From Klebsiella aerogenes KCTC 2190 (lineage in GTDB: Bacteria > Pseudomonadota > Gammaproteobacteria > Enterobacterales > Enterobacteriaceae), in the NCBI RefSeq assembly GCF_000215745.1, contig NC_015663.1, forward strand, positions 1,798,001-1,862,000: 64,000 bases of DNA. The letters are read 5' to 3'. The position numbers were made by a program, and so were the translations under genes. Of the stretch, positions 37,141-48,418 are shown piece after piece. Under the pieces are notes generated by a model. That model was given only the letters and a program-made list of their open reading frames with translations. It was not told the origin of the DNA and did no database searches. Within the stretch, counting starts at the first letter, position 1; every line of letters begins with the position of its first letter.

Positions 37141-38082
37141 TTATTTCACCGTCCAGCCCTTGTAGCTGCTGACGTTATTTTTATCGATCATTTTCACCGG
37201 GATCAGCACCGGCGCGGCTGGCGCGGGCTTGCCCTGCAGAATGTCATAACCGATTTCCACCGCCTTCGCCGCCATGACCTGCGGGTCCTGCGCCGGCGTG
37301 GCGACGAACAGCGAATTTTTACGCTTCAGCGCCTCTTCGCCGTCCGGACTGCCGTCGACGCCCACGATAAAGAACTCATTACGTTGCGCCTGTTTCGCCG
37401 CCAGATCGGCGCCAATCGCCGTCGGATCGTTAATCGCGAACACGCCGTCAATCTTCGGATTAGCTGCCAGCAGCGACGTCATCACCTCCAGCCCGCCTTC
37501 GCGGCTGCCTTTCGCGTTCTGGTTGGCAGAGAGGATTTTGATATCCGGATGTTTTTTGAATTCGGTTTCGCAGCCTTCAACGCGGTTCTGCACCGCGGAA
37601 ACCGGCGGCCCGTTGATAATCACCACGTTGCCTTTGTTGTTCAGGCGATCGCTAATGTATTTACAGGCCATCGCGCCGGCCTGGGTATTATCGGAGGTGA
37701 TGGTGGCATCGGCGCCTTCGGCGGCGACGTCAACCGCCACCACCACGATCCCGGCCTCTTTCGCCCGCTTCACCGCCGGGCCGATACCTTTTGAATCAGC
37801 GGCGTTGAGGATGATCATATCGACTTTGGCGGCGATAAAGTTATCGATCTGCGCTACCTGCTGCCCCAGGTCGTAGCCGCTCGACACCAGCGTGACCTTC
37901 ACTTTATCCCCCGCCAGCTTGCGCGCTTCCAGCTCGGCCCCCTTGGTGATTTGCACGAAGAACGGGTTGGCGAGATCGCCCACCGTCACGCCTATCGCTT
38001 GTAGATCTTTGGCCGACGCAAAAGGGGAGGCGGCCAGCAGCGCGCCGGCACACAGCGCGGTCACTATCGGTTTTAAACGCAT
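37141..38082 (-). CDS. Sugar ABC transporter periplasmic binding protein (RbsB-like)
   Basis: A 313-residue exported binding protein with signal peptide ending near ...SPFASA. It belongs to the ribose/galactose periplasmic-binding family (Peripla_BP_4): IGVTVGDLANPFFVQITKGAE at the mature N-terminus, VDMIILNAADSKGIGPAVKRA, TITSDNTQAGAMACKYI, FAINDPTAIGADLA and the late GVDGSPDGEEAL. It probably binds a pentose, hexose or similar polyol. The three transporter genes are read together, binding protein last, which is less usual than first. Confidence 0.88.
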   Translation of the reverse strand: MRLKPIVTALCAGALLAASPFASAKDLQAIGVTVGDLANPFFVQITKGAELEARKLAGDKVKVTLVSSGYDLGQQVAQIDNFIAAKVDMIILNAADSKGIGPAVKRAKEAGIVVVAVDVAAEGADATITSDNTQAGAMACKYISDRLNNKGNVVIINGPPVSAVQNRVEGCETEFKKHPDIKILSANQNAKGSREGGLEVMTSLLAANPKIDGVFAINDPTAIGADLAAKQAQRNEFFIVGVDGSPDGEEALKRKNSLFVATPAQDPQVMAAKAVEIGYDILQGKPAPAAPVLIPVKMIDKNNVSSYKGWTVK

Positions 38083-38112
38083 TCGCTTTTCCTCGCAGAT
38101 AAGATGTTGTTG

Positions 38113-39111
38113 TTATGCACTTTGATGGTGTCGGGTACGGTATTTGTCGATCAGCACCGCTATGATGATCACCGCCCCTTTGATCACCAATTGCCAGAAG
38201 TAGGAGACGCCCATCAGCGTCATGCCGTTGTTGAGGGTGGCGATAATCAGCGCCCCCACCAGCGTACCGGTGATGGTGCCTATACCGCCGACGAAACTGG
38301 TGCCGCCGAGGATCACCGCGGCAATGGCGTCCAGCTCATAGCCGACGCCGAGGTTGCCGTTGGCGCTGTACAGCCGCGAGGCGCTCATCACCCCGCCGAG
38401 CCCGGAAAGCAGCCCGCTCATGCCGTAGACGAACAGCAGCACCAGCCAGACTTTAATCCCCGTCAGCCGCGCCGCCTGCATGTTGCCGCCAACGGCGTAA
38501 ATATGAATACCGAGGGTGGTGCGGCGCAGGATAAACCAGCACACCGCCACGACCGCCAGCGCTATCACCACCAGCCACGGTACCGGGCCGAGATAGTTAT
38601 TGCCGATCCATTCAAAACTAATATCGGAGTTAATCACCGTGGTGCCGTCGGCCAGCAGATAGGCGGCGCCGCGCAGCGCGGTGTAGGTGCCAAGGGTGAC
38701 AATAAACGGCGGTAACCCGGCGAAGGCCACCAGCGCGCCGTTGAACAGCCCGAGCAGCAGGCCGAGCATCAGCGCCGCCGGAATCGACAGCATCGCGAAT
38801 GGCGGGATGAGCGATACCACCATCGCCGCAACCGCGGTGGTGCCGAGTATTGACCCCACCGACAGATCGATACCGCCGGTAAGAATAATAAAGGTCATCC
38901 CCGCCGCCAGCACGATGTTGATGGAGGACTGGCGGGTAATATTCAGCAGGTTGCTTTCGGTAAAGAAGTTCGGCGCGACGAAGCCGAACACCGCGACGAT
39001 CAGGATTAAAATCGGCAGGATGCCGACGGTTTGCATCAGGTCGCCCATCAGCATTTTTTTTGCCGAGGCGGATTTCGCCGCCGGCGCGGAGGTCTCTTTC
39101 GGTATGCTCAT
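38113..39111 (-). CDS. Sugar ABC transporter permease (RbsC-like)
   Basis: A 332-residue inner-membrane permease of the ribose/xylose/galactose (BPD_transp_2) family, about eight to ten membrane segments, with the family core [20 protein letters not shown] and [27 protein letters not shown]. Its ATG overlaps the stop of the ATPase gene (ATGA), so the two are co-translated; the binding-protein gene follows after 30 bases. Confidence 0.9.
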   Translation of the reverse strand: MSIPKETSAPAAKSASAKKMLMGDLMQTVGILPILILIVAVFGFVAPNFFTESNLLNITRQSSINIVLAAGMTFIILTGGIDLSVGSILGTTAVAAMVVSLIPPFAMLSIPAALMLGLLLGLFNGALVAFAGLPPFIVTLGTYTALRGAAYLLADGTTVINSDISFEWIGNNYLGPVPWLVVIALAVVAVCWFILRRTTLGIHIYAVGGNMQAARLTGIKVWLVLLFVYGMSGLLSGLGGVMSASRLYSANGNLGVGYELDAIAAVILGGTSFVGGIGTITGTLVGALIIATLNNGMTLMGVSYFWQLVIKGAVIIIAVLIDKYRTRHHQSA

Positions 39112-40628
39112 GCTTGTCCTGCCTTTAGGTGAGAATCGTTCACGCCGGTCGCCAGCGTCATAATGCTTTCCTGACTGATCTCGCCAACCTGCAACTCGCC
39201 GGCGATAGCGCCTTCGCGCATCACGTATACCCGGTCGCTCATGCCTACGATTTCCGGCAATTCGCTGGAGATCATTAAAATGGCGACGCCCTGGCGGGCC
39301 ATCTGATTCATGATGCGGTAAATCTCGCTTTTGGCGCCGACGTCAACGCCGCGGGTCGGTTCATCCAGGATGAGAATGCGCGGGCCGATCGCCACCCAGC
39401 GTGAAATCAGCAGCTTTTGCTGATTGCCGCCGGAAAGCCCGCCGGCGCGTACCTGAGCATGCGGGACGCGGATGTTCAGCAGCTGGATGGCGTCATCTGA
39501 GATGGCTTGCGCCTTCTTCCGGTCGAGCATTCCCCAGTTGGCGTCGCGCTCAAGCGTCGCCATGGTGATGTTCTCCTGCGCCGCCAGTTCGAGAAACAGC
39601 CCCTGTTCTTTACGGTTTTCGGTCAGAAAGCCGATCCCGAGGTCAATCGCTTCGCGCGGCGAGTGAATAACCACCGGTTCGCCGTCGATTTCAATGACGC
39701 CGCCCGTCGCTTTGCGGACGCCGAAAATCAGTTGCGCCAGCTCGGAACGCCCGGCGCCGACCAGTCCGGCCAGGCCAACGATTTCCCCGGCGTGCACCAC
39801 CAGGCTGCTGGGATGCACTTTGCCGCCGTCGCTGAGATCCTGCACCCGCAGGCGCGGCTGGCCGCGCGGGATATCGCGCTCTTTATTGAACAGATCGCTA
39901 AGCGGACGGCCAACCATCATGCGCACTAATTCGGGGGCGCTAAGGTGGTCGCGGGTGAGGCTGCCGACATACTGGCCATCGCGCAGCACGCTGACCCGGT
40001 CGGAGAGTTCATACACTTCGGCCATGCGGTGGCTGATATAGATGATTGCCATCCCTTCATCGCGCAGGCGTAAAATCAGCTCAAACAGGCGCTGCGTTTC
40101 TCGCGAGGAGAGGGCGGCGGTAGGTTCATCCATCACCAGAATGCGGCTGTTGCGATGCAGCGCGCGGGCGATTTCCACCTGCTGCTGTTCGGCGATAGTC
40201 AGCTTCATCACTCGGTCGCTGGCTTTGAACTGCGCGCCGAGCCGGTCGATAACCGCCTGCGCCTGGGACTCCATCTCTTTGCGCTGTACCAGACCGCCGC
40301 GGGAAAGCTCGCTGCCGAGGAAAATGTTTTCCGCGACGGTGAGATTCGGCGCCAGCTGCATCTCCTGATAGATAAGCGTAATCCCTGCCGCCAGCGCATC
40401 TTTCGGGCCTCTGATCGTCTGCGGTTGTCCGTCGATCAGGATCTCGCCGCTGGAGGCGGTATAGGCGCCGGCGAGGATCTTCATCAACGTGCTTTTTCCC
40501 GCGCCGTTTTCGCCCATCAGCGCGTGGATCTCGCCGGGCCAGACCGTCAGATCCACCCCTTTCAGCGCATAAAATTTGCCGAAAACTTTGGCGATGTTGC
40601 GCATGGATAGCACCGGTGTTCCCTGCAT
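39108..40628 (-). CDS. Sugar ABC transporter ATPase, double-cassette (RbsA-like)
   Basis: A 506-residue protein with two ABC domains. The first has Walker [13 protein letters not shown] (about residues 39-50), signature [15 protein letters not shown] and Walker [14 protein letters not shown]. The second is degenerate in Walker A ([10 protein letters not shown]) but keeps the signature [14 protein letters not shown] and [10 protein letters not shown], as is normal for RbsA/MglA proteins. First gene of the transporter operon; divergent from the hybrid kinase. Confidence 0.92.
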   Translation of the reverse strand: MQGTPVLSMRNIAKVFGKFYALKGVDLTVWPGEIHALMGENGAGKSTLMKILAGAYTASSGEILIDGQPQTIRGPKDALAAGITLIYQEMQLAPNLTVAENIFLGSELSRGGLVQRKEMESQAQAVIDRLGAQFKASDRVMKLTIAEQQQVEIARALHRNSRILVMDEPTAALSSRETQRLFELILRLRDEGMAIIYISHRMAEVYELSDRVSVLRDGQYVGSLTRDHLSAPELVRMMVGRPLSDLFNKERDIPRGQPRLRVQDLSDGGKVHPSSLVVHAGEIVGLAGLVGAGRSELAQLIFGVRKATGGVIEIDGEPVVIHSPREAIDLGIGFLTENRKEQGLFLELAAQENITMATLERDANWGMLDRKKAQAISDDAIQLLNIRVPHAQVRAGGLSGGNQQKLLISRWVAIGPRILILDEPTRGVDVGAKSEIYRIMNQMARQGVAILMISSELPEIVGMSDRVYVMREGAIAGELQVGEISQESIMTLATGVNDSHLKAGQA

Positions 40629-40817
40629 GCCTGCTCTCCTGGCTGCGTTGTCGATGTCGGCACTTCATCACCGCAACGTAAATGAGTGATGTCATCGGCC
40701 ATTCATAATTGTCATATTTTTGAATAGTTAATGCAGATCACAATTACGCCAAGAAATTTTCTTCACCTTCGGCGACAGTCCGGGAATGATGGGAGAAAAC
40801 GCCTGACCGGAGTCGCC

Positions 40818-43103
40818 ATGCCTTCTCGCCATCCGTACTTTTTCGTTAGCGCCCGCGGTCGCCTGCTGTCATTTAACTTGTTGATGGTGGCGGTGACGTT
40901 AATGGTCGCCGGAGTGGCGATTTTCGGTTTTCGCCATGCCAGTCAGTTGCAGGAGCAGGTGCAGCTGCAAACGCTTAGCGACATGAACGGCAGTATGAAT
41001 CTGGCGCGTGATACCGCCAACGTCGCCACCGCGGCGGTGCGGTTGTCGCAGGTGGTTGGCGCGCTGGAGTATAAAAGCGAAGCGCAACGGCTGCTGGAAA
41101 CCCAACAGGCGCTGAAGCATTCGTTGGGCCAGTTGGCCTCGGCGCCGCTGGCCCGGCAGGAACTGGCGCTGGTAGCGAGCATTATTCGTCGTAGCAACGA
41201 GCTGCAGCAGAGCGTCGCCGGCATGCTGGAACGCGGGCAACGCCGCCATCTGCAGCGCAATGAACTGCTGAGCGCGCTGTATCAAAACCAGAGCTATTTG
41301 CGCCATTTGCAGGATCTCAACGATCGCGAGGGTAAACCGCCGATCGATCCTCAGCGCTTAAACGAAATGGACCGGCTGATCGTCGCCGCGATTCATACTG
41401 CGACGCCGCGCTCGATCGTCCTGCAGCTCGATGACATCAGACGCTTTTTACCGCACAACGATAGCGATTCTGCGCTGGCCTTTATCCTGCCGGATTTCAA
41501 CGCCGAACTGGCGCGGCTGGCGCCGCTATCGGCGCAGCTTGAAGAGAGCGATCTGGCGATCGGCTGGTATATGTTTCATATCAAAGCGCTGGTTGCGCTG
41601 CTTAATGGCGATATTAATCAATATGTTGCCAGAGTCGCTCAAGCTTCGGAGGCGCGAGCGGCGCAAAGCCACCAGCAGTTGCGCTCCATCAGCACGTTTA
41701 TCCTGCTGGCCGCGCTGCTGGCGCTGGCGATCACCGGGTGCGCTGGCTGGTATATCTATCGTAATCTTGGCCTCAATCTGAACGCGATATCCGGGGCGAT
41801 GTCGCGGCTGGCGCACGGCGAGCAGAACGTGACGGTGCCGGCCCTGCAACGGCGTGATGAGCTTGGCGAACTGGCGCGCGCCTTTAACGTTTTCGCCCGT
41901 AATACCGCTTCCCTTGAACACACCACCCGCCTGCTGCGGGAGAAAACCACCCAGATGGAGATTGACCGCCTTGAGCGACAGGGGCTGGAGGAGGCGCTGC
42001 TGCATAGCCAAAAAATGAAAGCCGTCGGCCAGCTTACCGGCGGCCTGGCCCACGATTTTAACAACCTGCTGGCGGTGATTATCGGCAGCCTCGAACTGGT
42101 ACAGCCGGATGAGCGCGATGCGCCGCGGATATCGCGGGCGCTGAAGGCTGCCGAACGCGGCGCCTTACTTACTCAGCGGTTGCTGGCCTTTTCGCGTAAA
42201 CAGGCGCTGAACCCGCAGGCGGTGGCGCTGCAGCCGTTGCTGGAGAATGTCTGCGAACTGATGCGTCATTCGCTCCCCGCATCGTTGCGTCTCGAAATAG
42301 AAGCGCAGTCGCCTGCCTGGCCGGCGTGGATCGATGTCGGACAACTGGAAAACGCGATTATCAACCTGGTGATGAACGCCCGCGACGCTATGGAGGGGCG
42401 GTCAGGCGTTATCGCGCTACGAACCTGGAACCAGCGGGTCACCCGTAGCGATGGACGGCGTCAGGATATGGTGGCGCTGGAGGTGATTGACCACGGCTGC
42501 GGCATGTCGCAGGAGATAAAAGCGCAGGTTTTCGAGCCCTTCTTTACCACCAAACAGACCGGTAGCGGCAGCGGTCTTGGGCTGTCGATGGTGTACGGTT
42601 TTGTGCGCCAGTCGGGCGGGCGCGTGGCGATTGAAAGCGCGCCGGGGCAGGGCACCACCGTACGTTTGCAGCTACCGCGAGCCACGGTAGCGGCGGAGGA
42701 TGAACGAACGCCGTTGGTTAGCGAACCGATGGTGAGCGGCGAGCGGCTGGCGTTGGTGCTTGAGGATGAAGCCGATGTGCGCCAGACGTTATGCGAGCAG
42801 CTGCATCAGCTGGGTTGGATGACGCTGGAGGCACAAAGCGGCGAGCAAGCGCTGCAGATGCTGGCGGCCTCCGGGGATATCGCGTTGTTGATTAGCGATT
42901 TAATGCTCCCTGGGGGGCTGAGCGGCGCCGAGGTCATTCACGAAGCGCAACGCCGCTTCCCGGCGGTGGCGCTGCTATTGATTAGCGGCCAGGATTTGCG
43001 CCCTGCGCATAATCCGGCGTTGCCTGAGGTTGAACGACTGCGCAAGCCTTTCACCCGCACGCAGCTGGCGCAGGCGTTGCGTGCGGCGATGGCGCGGATT
43101 TGA
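40818..43103 (+). CDS. Hybrid sensor histidine kinase
   Basis: A 761-residue kinase from the start MPSRHPYFF (GGAG five bases ahead); a longer frame reaches 40731. Order: TM1 (about 20-40), a roughly 250-residue helical periplasmic sensor, TM2 (about 295-315), HAMP, HisKA with H412 in [14 protein letters not shown], ATPase domain ([31 protein letters not shown]) and a C-terminal receiver with D694 in [10 protein letters not shown]. There is no HPt domain. The helical sensor resembles TorS in style. With the response regulator at 36374 and the ABC operon between them, it probably senses the transported sugar, perhaps through the RbsB-like protein. Confidence 0.88.
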   Translation: MPSRHPYFFVSARGRLLSFNLLMVAVTLMVAGVAIFGFRHASQLQEQVQLQTLSDMNGSMNLARDTANVATAAVRLSQVVGALEYKSEAQRLLETQQALKHSLGQLASAPLARQELALVASIIRRSNELQQSVAGMLERGQRRHLQRNELLSALYQNQSYLRHLQDLNDREGKPPIDPQRLNEMDRLIVAAIHTATPRSIVLQLDDIRRFLPHNDSDSALAFILPDFNAELARLAPLSAQLEESDLAIGWYMFHIKALVALLNGDINQYVARVAQASEARAAQSHQQLRSISTFILLAALLALAITGCAGWYIYRNLGLNLNAISGAMSRLAHGEQNVTVPALQRRDELGELARAFNVFARNTASLEHTTRLLREKTTQMEIDRLERQGLEEALLHSQKMKAVGQLTGGLAHDFNNLLAVIIGSLELVQPDERDAPRISRALKAAERGALLTQRLLAFSRKQALNPQAVALQPLLENVCELMRHSLPASLRLEIEAQSPAWPAWIDVGQLENAIINLVMNARDAMEGRSGVIALRTWNQRVTRSDGRRQDMVALEVIDHGCGMSQEIKAQVFEPFFTTKQTGSGSGLGLSMVYGFVRQSGGRVAIESAPGQGTTVRLQLPRATVAAEDERTPLVSEPMVSGERLALVLEDEADVRQTLCEQLHQLGWMTLEAQSGEQALQMLAASGDIALLISDLMLPGGLSGAEVIHEAQRRFPAVALLLISGQDLRPAHNPALPEVERLRKPFTRTQLAQALRAAMARI

Positions 43104-43173
43104 GATTCCTCCGCTACACGCGGCAAATAGGGTTGATTAAGGTACCACCAGTACCCTGATGAGACTGGCCACG

Positions 43174-43527
43174 ATGAAACGTTACGCAACCGCTCTGTTT
43201 TTTTGCACGCTGGCGCTGAGCAGCCAACTGGCCCATGCCGATATTATTGACGACGCTATTGGCAATATTCAGCAAGCCATCAACGATGCCTACAATCCGG
43301 GCAGCAGCCGTTCCGACGACGACGACGGGCGCTATGACGACGGACGCTACGATGACGGCAGCTATCAGGGCAGCCGCCAGCAGCGTAGGGATAACCAGCA
43401 GCAATATAACGATCGCCAGCGCCAGCTTGACGACCGCCGTCGCCAGCTGGATGAACGCCAGCGCCAGCTTGATAGCGATCGTCGCCAGTTGGAGAGCGAC
43501 CAGCGCCGTCTCGACGACGATTACTGA
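43174..43527 (+). CDS. yjdP: YjdP, secreted acidic/basic repeat protein
   Basis: A 117-residue exported protein: signal peptide MKRYATALFFCTLALSSQLAHA, conserved DIIDDAIGNIQQAINDAYNP, an Asp/Gly/Tyr-rich middle (DDGRYDDGRYDDG) and a C-terminal coiled-coil-like repeat of QRQLDDRR/ERQRQLDSDRR. It matches E. coli YjdP, found next to phn there too. Function unknown. The Arg/Asp alternation suggests an elongated charged helix. The start at 43174 was chosen for the signal peptide; 43159 is also in frame. Confidence 0.88.
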   Translation: MKRYATALFFCTLALSSQLAHADIIDDAIGNIQQAINDAYNPGSSRSDDDDGRYDDGRYDDGSYQGSRQQRRDNQQQYNDRQRQLDDRRRQLDERQRQLDSDRRQLESDQRRLDDDY

Positions 43528-43549
43528 TTTTCCATTGCCATGACGCCGG

Positions 43550-44308
43550 TTACTCCAGCACGATCTCCATGCCGTCGTATCCCGCCTCGAACCCTTTCGG
43601 CAGCGGGTTATCCATCATCCAGCGGTCGAACTGATGGCTGATATGGGTGAGGATCACCCGCGGGCAGCCAAGTACCTGGTTCAGCGCGCGCACGGTATTA
43701 AAGTCGCTGTGGTTGCGCGGTGTCTCTGTTCTGGGCTCGTGGCTGCAATCGATGACAATCACCTGCGGCTGATTATTAAGTAAAAACTTCAGCGTCTTCT
43801 CCGGCAGTCCGGCGGTATCCGCAAGCCAGGCCACCCGGCTGTGCGCCGACTCCAGCAGATAGCCGTAGGTCAGCTTTGAGTGGATTAACGGCAGCGGCGT
43901 GACCTGTAGCCCCTGTAGTTCAAATACCGTGAAGGGGGTAACGGTGTGGCTAAAATCGAGGATGCCGGGATGCTTAAACAGATCGTCGCAGCCGATGTCA
44001 TCCGGCGGGCCGTATACCGCAATCGGATCGCCCACGCCCCAGCGCAGGGGGAACAGCCCCTGTACGTGGTCCATATGGTAATGCGTCAATAAAATCTGCT
44101 GGAAGCTGCCCGCGGGCTGGCGTTCCGCCAGGTCTGCCAGTCCGGCGTCGAGCAGCGTGACCGCATGGTTAAAGCGCACCACCGCGCTGCAGGGGCGGCG
44201 GCGAGAGCGCGCATCGGCGCGGGCGCGCTGGCAGGCGGCGCAGTCGCAGCCGAAGACCGGCACCTGCTGGGCGCCGCCGGTGCCGGTCAGGCGGATCGTC
44301 AGGCTCAT
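43550..44308 (-). CDS. phnP: Phosphoribosyl 1,2-cyclic phosphate phosphodiesterase PhnP
   Basis: PhnP opens 5-phosphoribosyl 1,2-cyclic phosphate, the product of the C-P lyase reaction, to ribose 1,5-bisphosphate. The 252 residues show the metallo-beta-lactamase motif HYHMDH at 76-81, the extra zinc site CDCAAC at 21-26 and later metal ligands (WLADTAG, CSHEP, LTHISHQ). Last gene of the operon, 15 bases after phnN; phnO, which E. coli has between them, is missing. Confidence 0.97.
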   Translation of the reverse strand: MSLTIRLTGTGGAQQVPVFGCDCAACQRARADARSRRRPCSAVVRFNHAVTLLDAGLADLAERQPAGSFQQILLTHYHMDHVQGLFPLRWGVGDPIAVYGPPDDIGCDDLFKHPGILDFSHTVTPFTVFELQGLQVTPLPLIHSKLTYGYLLESAHSRVAWLADTAGLPEKTLKFLLNNQPQVIVIDCSHEPRTETPRNHSDFNTVRALNQVLGCPRVILTHISHQFDRWMMDNPLPKGFEAGYDGMEIVLE

Positions 44309-44323
44309 CGTATTACCTTACCC

Positions 44324-44887
44324 TCAGGCATGCTGATTCTCTTCACGTCCGGCGTGCTGGCGCAACAGCTGGAAGAAACGCTCTACCGATTGCCCAAGGC
44401 TGCCGTCGTTATTCAACGTCAGGCAATCGGCCGGTTTATAGCGCGCGGCGCGTTGCAGGCGTTGGGCGATTTCCACGGCATTTTCCCGGCCGCGCTGTTC
44501 AAGCCGCTGGCGCAACACCGATGGCGAAACTTCGAGACAAATCGGTACCAGCACGTCATCGTAACGTTCCCGCGCCTGCGCCAGATGCGCGCGCGAGCCG
44601 TTGGCGACCACATCAAAACCGGCATGCAGCCAGAGGTCGATCTCTATGCCGACGCCATAGTAATTATTGTTGGCATGCCAGCTTAGCGCGAAAAGATTAC
44701 GCTCGGCGCGGGTGAAAAACTCATGCTCGCTGAGCGCAATATGGTTCTCGCAGCCCGCCTGGTGCGGTCGGGTGATGTAGCGATGCGCGACCAGCAGTTG
44801 CGGATGCTCACGCTGGCGCAGCGCGGCCAGCAGACTATCTTTTCCCGACCCGGAAGGGCCGACCAGCCAAATCAGTTTTCCAGGCAT
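44324..44887 (-). CDS. phnN: Ribose 1,5-bisphosphate phosphokinase PhnN
   Basis: PhnN phosphorylates ribose 1,5-bisphosphate to PRPP, completing return of the phosphonate-derived ribose to metabolism. The 187 residues have a P-loop [12 protein letters not shown] at the start and a guanylate-kinase-like fold ([21 protein letters not shown]). Its ATG shares a base with the phnM stop (TAATG), so translation is coupled. Confidence 0.96.
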   Translation of the reverse strand: MPGKLIWLVGPSGSGKDSLLAALRQREHPQLLVAHRYITRPHQAGCENHIALSEHEFFTRAERNLFALSWHANNNYYGVGIEIDLWLHAGFDVVANGSRAHLAQARERYDDVLVPICLEVSPSVLRQRLEQRGRENAVEIAQRLQRAARYKPADCLTLNNDGSLGQSVERFFQLLRQHAGREENQHA

Positions 44888-46023
44888 TAAAAGACCCTCT
44901 TTCCCTGACGCCAGACGTGATCGATATGGACGTGCTCGCCGCGGCGGTGCGCCAGTACCAGATCGGCGCGTTTGCCTTCGGCGATGACGCCGCGGTCATG
45001 CAGACCCAGCGCCTGCGCCGGATGTTTGCTGACCAGACGGATAGCCTGCGCCAGCGTGAAAGCGTTGTCGTCGCTATCGGCGATACGGAAAGCGGCATCA
45101 AGCAGGCTGGCGGGGTAGTAGTCGGAAGAGAGAATATCTAACAGGCCGCTGGCGGCTAGTTGATGCGCGGCGACATTGCCGGAATGCGAGCCGCCGCGCA
45201 CGATATTCGGCGCCCCCATCAACACATTCATTCCGTGCTGGCGCGAAGCCTGCGCGGCGGCCAACGTGGTGGGAAATTCGGCAATCACGCTGCCAAGCTG
45301 GTGGGATTCGGCGACATGTTCATGAGTGGCGTCGTCGTGGCTGGCGAGAGCGATTTGGCGCTCCCGACACATTGCGGCGATAGCCTGGCGATTAGGCTGC
45401 GACCAGGCCGCCGCCAGCGCCATTTGCTCCTCTTCAAAGCGTTGCATCTGCTCGCCGCTGAGCTGATATTTGCCCTGATAATATTCGCGATATTTTTCGC
45501 GGTTGGCGAACTGGCGTTGACCCGGCGAGTGGTCCATCAGCGACACCAGAGTGACCGGCTCGCGGTCGACCAACTTTTCAAACAGCGGCAAGGTGGTGTG
45601 GTGCGGCAGTTCACAACGCAGATGCAGGCGGTGCTCGGCGCGGTTAAGCCCGCGTTTTTGCGTCTCTTCCACCGCGTTGATCATCTTTTCCAGGTTCTCA
45701 AGGCGGTCACCGCCGTCGCGCACGTCGCCAATCGCCACGGCGTCGAGTACGGTGGTGATGCCGCTGGCGACCATCAAAGCATCGTGGCTGCTCATCGCCG
45801 AGTGTGCAGGCCAGTCAACCTTTGGCCGCGGGGTGAAGAATTTATCCAGGTTATCGGTATGGAGTTCGATAAGCCCCGGCAGCAGCCAGCCGCCTTCGCC
45901 ATCGAGGGCGCCGGGCAGTCGGCTCTGGCTCTCGGCAAAGGCGTAAATCCGCCCCTCCTGCACTTCCAGTGAACCATTGATGGTCTCGTCTTCCAGTACC
46001 AGCTTTACGTTATTGATTATCAT
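44887..46023 (-). CDS. phnM: RPnTP diphosphohydrolase PhnM
   Basis: PhnM removes pyrophosphate from alpha-D-ribose 1-methylphosphonate 5-triphosphate. The 378 residues belong to the amidohydrolase superfamily, with metal-binding [34 protein letters not shown] and [11 protein letters not shown]. It overlaps phnL by four bases (ATGA) and phnN by one base. Confidence 0.96.
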   Translation of the reverse strand: MIINNVKLVLEDETINGSLEVQEGRIYAFAESQSRLPGALDGEGGWLLPGLIELHTDNLDKFFTPRPKVDWPAHSAMSSHDALMVASGITTVLDAVAIGDVRDGGDRLENLEKMINAVEETQKRGLNRAEHRLHLRCELPHHTTLPLFEKLVDREPVTLVSLMDHSPGQRQFANREKYREYYQGKYQLSGEQMQRFEEEQMALAAAWSQPNRQAIAAMCRERQIALASHDDATHEHVAESHQLGSVIAEFPTTLAAAQASRQHGMNVLMGAPNIVRGGSHSGNVAAHQLAASGLLDILSSDYYPASLLDAAFRIADSDDNAFTLAQAIRLVSKHPAQALGLHDRGVIAEGKRADLVLAHRRGEHVHIDHVWRQGKRVF

Positions 46024-46706
46024 ACAGTGATACCCATTGGGTGCAGGCGATCGGCGACCTGGCCGCGTACCGTTTCATCATGGAAAATACCGACGATAGC
46101 TGCGCCGCGCGCTTTAGCCTGCTGGATCAGCGCCACCACCGCAGCGCTGTTGTTGGCATCCAGCGAGGCGGTGGGTTCATCAAGGAGTAAAATCGGATAG
46201 TCGACCGCAAAACCGCGGGCGATGTTGACCCGCTGCTGTTCGCCGCCGGAAAAGGTGGACGGCGCCAGATGCCACAGACGCTCCGGCACGTTGAGCTGGG
46301 TCAGCAGGCGGGCGGCTTTAGCGGCGCTCTCTTCGCGCGGCGTACCGAGGTCGAGCAGTGGCTGCATGACGACTTCCAGTGCGGATATCCGCGGGATCAC
46401 CCGCAGAAACTGGCTGACCCAACCGATGGTGGTTTTACGCACTTCCAGCACCTTGCGCGGCGTGGCGGTCACCAGATCTACCCATTCGTCGCCGTGGCGG
46501 ATATGAATATGACCGCTGTCCGGCAGATAGTTAGCGTACAGCGAGCGCAGCAGCGTCGATTTGCCGCTGCCGGAATGGCCGTGCAGCACCACGCACTCCC
46601 CGGCGTTAACGGTGAGCGAAGCGTCGGCGAGCACCGGCAGGCGTACGCCGTGCTGTTGGTGCAGAACAAAGGTTTTATGGATGTTTTCAACGCGTATAGC
46701 GTTCAT
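46020..46706 (-). CDS. phnL: C-P lyase complex ABC protein PhnL
   Basis: PhnL, with PhnGHI, is needed to make ribose 1-methylphosphonate 5-triphosphate and can bind the C-P lyase core with PhnK. The 228 residues from [13 protein letters not shown] have Walker [12 protein letters not shown], signature [14 protein letters not shown] and Walker [13 protein letters not shown]. The start was chosen for the GAGG ribosome-binding site and family length; a longer frame to 46808 runs through a REP element. A REP sequence separates it from phnK. Confidence 0.95.
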   Translation of the reverse strand: MNAIRVENIHKTFVLHQQHGVRLPVLADASLTVNAGECVVLHGHSGSGKSTLLRSLYANYLPDSGHIHIRHGDEWVDLVTATPRKVLEVRKTTIGWVSQFLRVIPRISALEVVMQPLLDLGTPREESAAKAARLLTQLNVPERLWHLAPSTFSGGEQQRVNIARGFAVDYPILLLDEPTASLDANNSAAVVALIQQAKARGAAIVGIFHDETVRGQVADRLHPMGITV

Positions 46707-46729
46707 TTTTAGCCTCATTAGCATTCGTG

Positions 46730-46808
46730 CCTCCCCGGCGTCGCGTTGCTCGGCCGGGCTACGCTGAATTTGTAGCCCGGCCAAGCGCAGCGCCGCCGGG
46801 AACGGCAC
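46730..46808. repeat. REP element inside the phn operon
   Basis: A GC-rich palindromic unit (CTCCCCGGCG...CGGCCGGGCTACG then GTAGCCCGGCC...CGCCGCCGGG) fills the 108-bp gap between phnK and phnL, the only large gap in the operon. It may act on mRNA stability. Confidence 0.7.
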
Positions 46809-46814
46809 CGAGGG

Positions 46815-47573
46815 TTAGTTCTGCAACACCGACGACACCAGTAGCTGGGTGTAAGGATGATGCGGATCGTCGAGTACCCGGTCGGTTAAGCCACTTTCCA
46901 CCACCTGTCCTTGTTTCATCACCAGCAGGCGGTTCGCCAGCAGGCGGGCGACGCCGAGATCGTGGGTGACTATCACCGCCGCCAGACCCAGCTCCACTAC
47001 CAGCCCGCGCAGGAGATCGAGCAGGCGCGCCTGTACCGAGACGTCCAGCCCGCCGGTGGGTTCATCCATAAACACCAGTTTCGGCTGCGTCACGAGATTG
47101 CGGGCGATTTGCAAGCGCTGCTGCATACCGCCGGAAAAGGTGGTCGGCAGGTCGTCGATGCGGGAAGGCGGGATCTCCACCTCCTGCAGCCAGCGTTCGG
47201 CGGTGGCGCGAATGTCGCCGTAGTGGCGAGCACCGGTCGCCATCAGCCGTTCACCGATGTTGCCGCCCGCCGAGACCTGGCGACGCAGGCCGTCCATCGG
47301 GTGCTGATGTACAACGCCCCATTCGGTGCGTAGCAGGCGGCGGCGTTCGGCTTCGCTCATGGCATACAGCGAGCGCTGTTGATACCGCACTTCACCCTGT
47401 TGCGGCGCCAGACGAGCGGAAATCGCTTTCAGCAGCGTGGTTTTACCGGAGCCGGATTCGCCGACGATGCCGAGCACTTCGCCCGGCCACAGCTCGAAAG
47501 AGACATCGCTAAAACCTTTGCCCGGCGCATAGAGATGGGTCAGGTGATTAACTGTAAGTAACGGCTGGCTCAT
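46815..47573 (-). CDS. phnK: C-P lyase complex ABC protein PhnK
   Basis: PhnK binds the PhnGHIJ core at PhnJ and is required for phosphonate breakdown. The 252 residues, the E. coli length from MSQPLLTVNH, carry Walker A GESGSGKTTLL, signature FSGGMQQRLQIARN and Walker B LVFMDEPTGGLD. It overlaps phnJ by four bases (ATGA). Confidence 0.95.
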   Translation of the reverse strand: MSQPLLTVNHLTHLYAPGKGFSDVSFELWPGEVLGIVGESGSGKTTLLKAISARLAPQQGEVRYQQRSLYAMSEAERRRLLRTEWGVVHQHPMDGLRRQVSAGGNIGERLMATGARHYGDIRATAERWLQEVEIPPSRIDDLPTTFSGGMQQRLQIARNLVTQPKLVFMDEPTGGLDVSVQARLLDLLRGLVVELGLAAVIVTHDLGVARLLANRLLVMKQGQVVESGLTDRVLDDPHHPYTQLLVSSVLQN

Positions 47574-48418
47574 TTTTTCTGCGCCTCGCTCTGTTGGCGG
47601 CAATAGTCGGTATCGGAGCAGACAAACATCCGCTGGCCGCTGTCATCCAGCACCACTTCGTCAAGATAGCTGTGACGCGAACCGCAAATGGCGCAGGGTT
47701 CATCCCACTCCTGCACACTAAACGGGTGATCGTCGAAATCGAGGCTTTCGACTGCGGTATAGGGCGGCACCGCGTAGATACGCTTTTCGCGCCCGGCGCC
47801 GAACAGCTGCAGCGCCGGCATCATGTGCATTTTGGGGTTATCGAATTTCGGGATCGGCGAAGGGTCCATCACGTAGCGGCCGTTCACCTTCACCGGATAG
47901 GCGTAGGTGGTGGCGATATGGCCGAAGCGGGCGATATCCTCATACAGCTTCACCTGCATTACGCCGTACTCTTCCAGCGCGTGCATGGTGCGGGTTTCGG
48001 TTTCGCGCGGTTCGATAAAGCGCAGCGGCTCCGGGATCGGCACCTGATAGATCAGGATCTGATCTTCCACCAGCGGCGTTTCCGGGATCCGGTGGCGGGT
48101 CTGGATCAGGGTGGCGTCTTCGGTGCGTTCGGTGGTGGCGACGCCGGTTACGCTTTTAAAGAACTGGCGGATCGACACCGCGTTGGTGGTGTCATCGGCG
48201 CCCTGATCGATGACCTTCAGTACGTCGTTCTCGCCGATAACGCTGGCGGTCAGTTGGATCCCGCCGGTACCCCAACCGTAGGGCATCGGCATTTCGCGGC
48301 CGCCGAAGGGCACCTGATAGCCGGGAATGGCCACCGCTTTCAGTATCGCCCGGCGGATCATGCGCTTGGTTTGCTCATCAAGATAAGCAAAGTTATAGCC
48401 AGTCAGTGGGTTAGCCAC
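47570..48418 (-). CDS. phnJ: C-P lyase catalytic subunit PhnJ
   Basis: PhnJ is the radical SAM enzyme that breaks the carbon-phosphorus bond of ribose 1-methylphosphonate 5-phosphate, releasing methane from methylphosphonate. It has 282 residues. The cluster cysteines are present at C242, C245, C267 and C273 (CAIC...CSDTDYC), one residue shifted from E. coli. Its start overlaps the end of phnI by eight bases. Confidence 0.97.
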   Translation of the reverse strand: MANPLTGYNFAYLDEQTKRMIRRAILKAVAIPGYQVPFGGREMPMPYGWGTGGIQLTASVIGENDVLKVIDQGADDTTNAVSIRQFFKSVTGVATTERTEDATLIQTRHRIPETPLVEDQILIYQVPIPEPLRFIEPRETETRTMHALEEYGVMQVKLYEDIARFGHIATTYAYPVKVNGRYVMDPSPIPKFDNPKMHMMPALQLFGAGREKRIYAVPPYTAVESLDFDDHPFSVQEWDEPCAICGSRHSYLDEVVLDDSGQRMFVCSDTDYCRQQSEAQKK

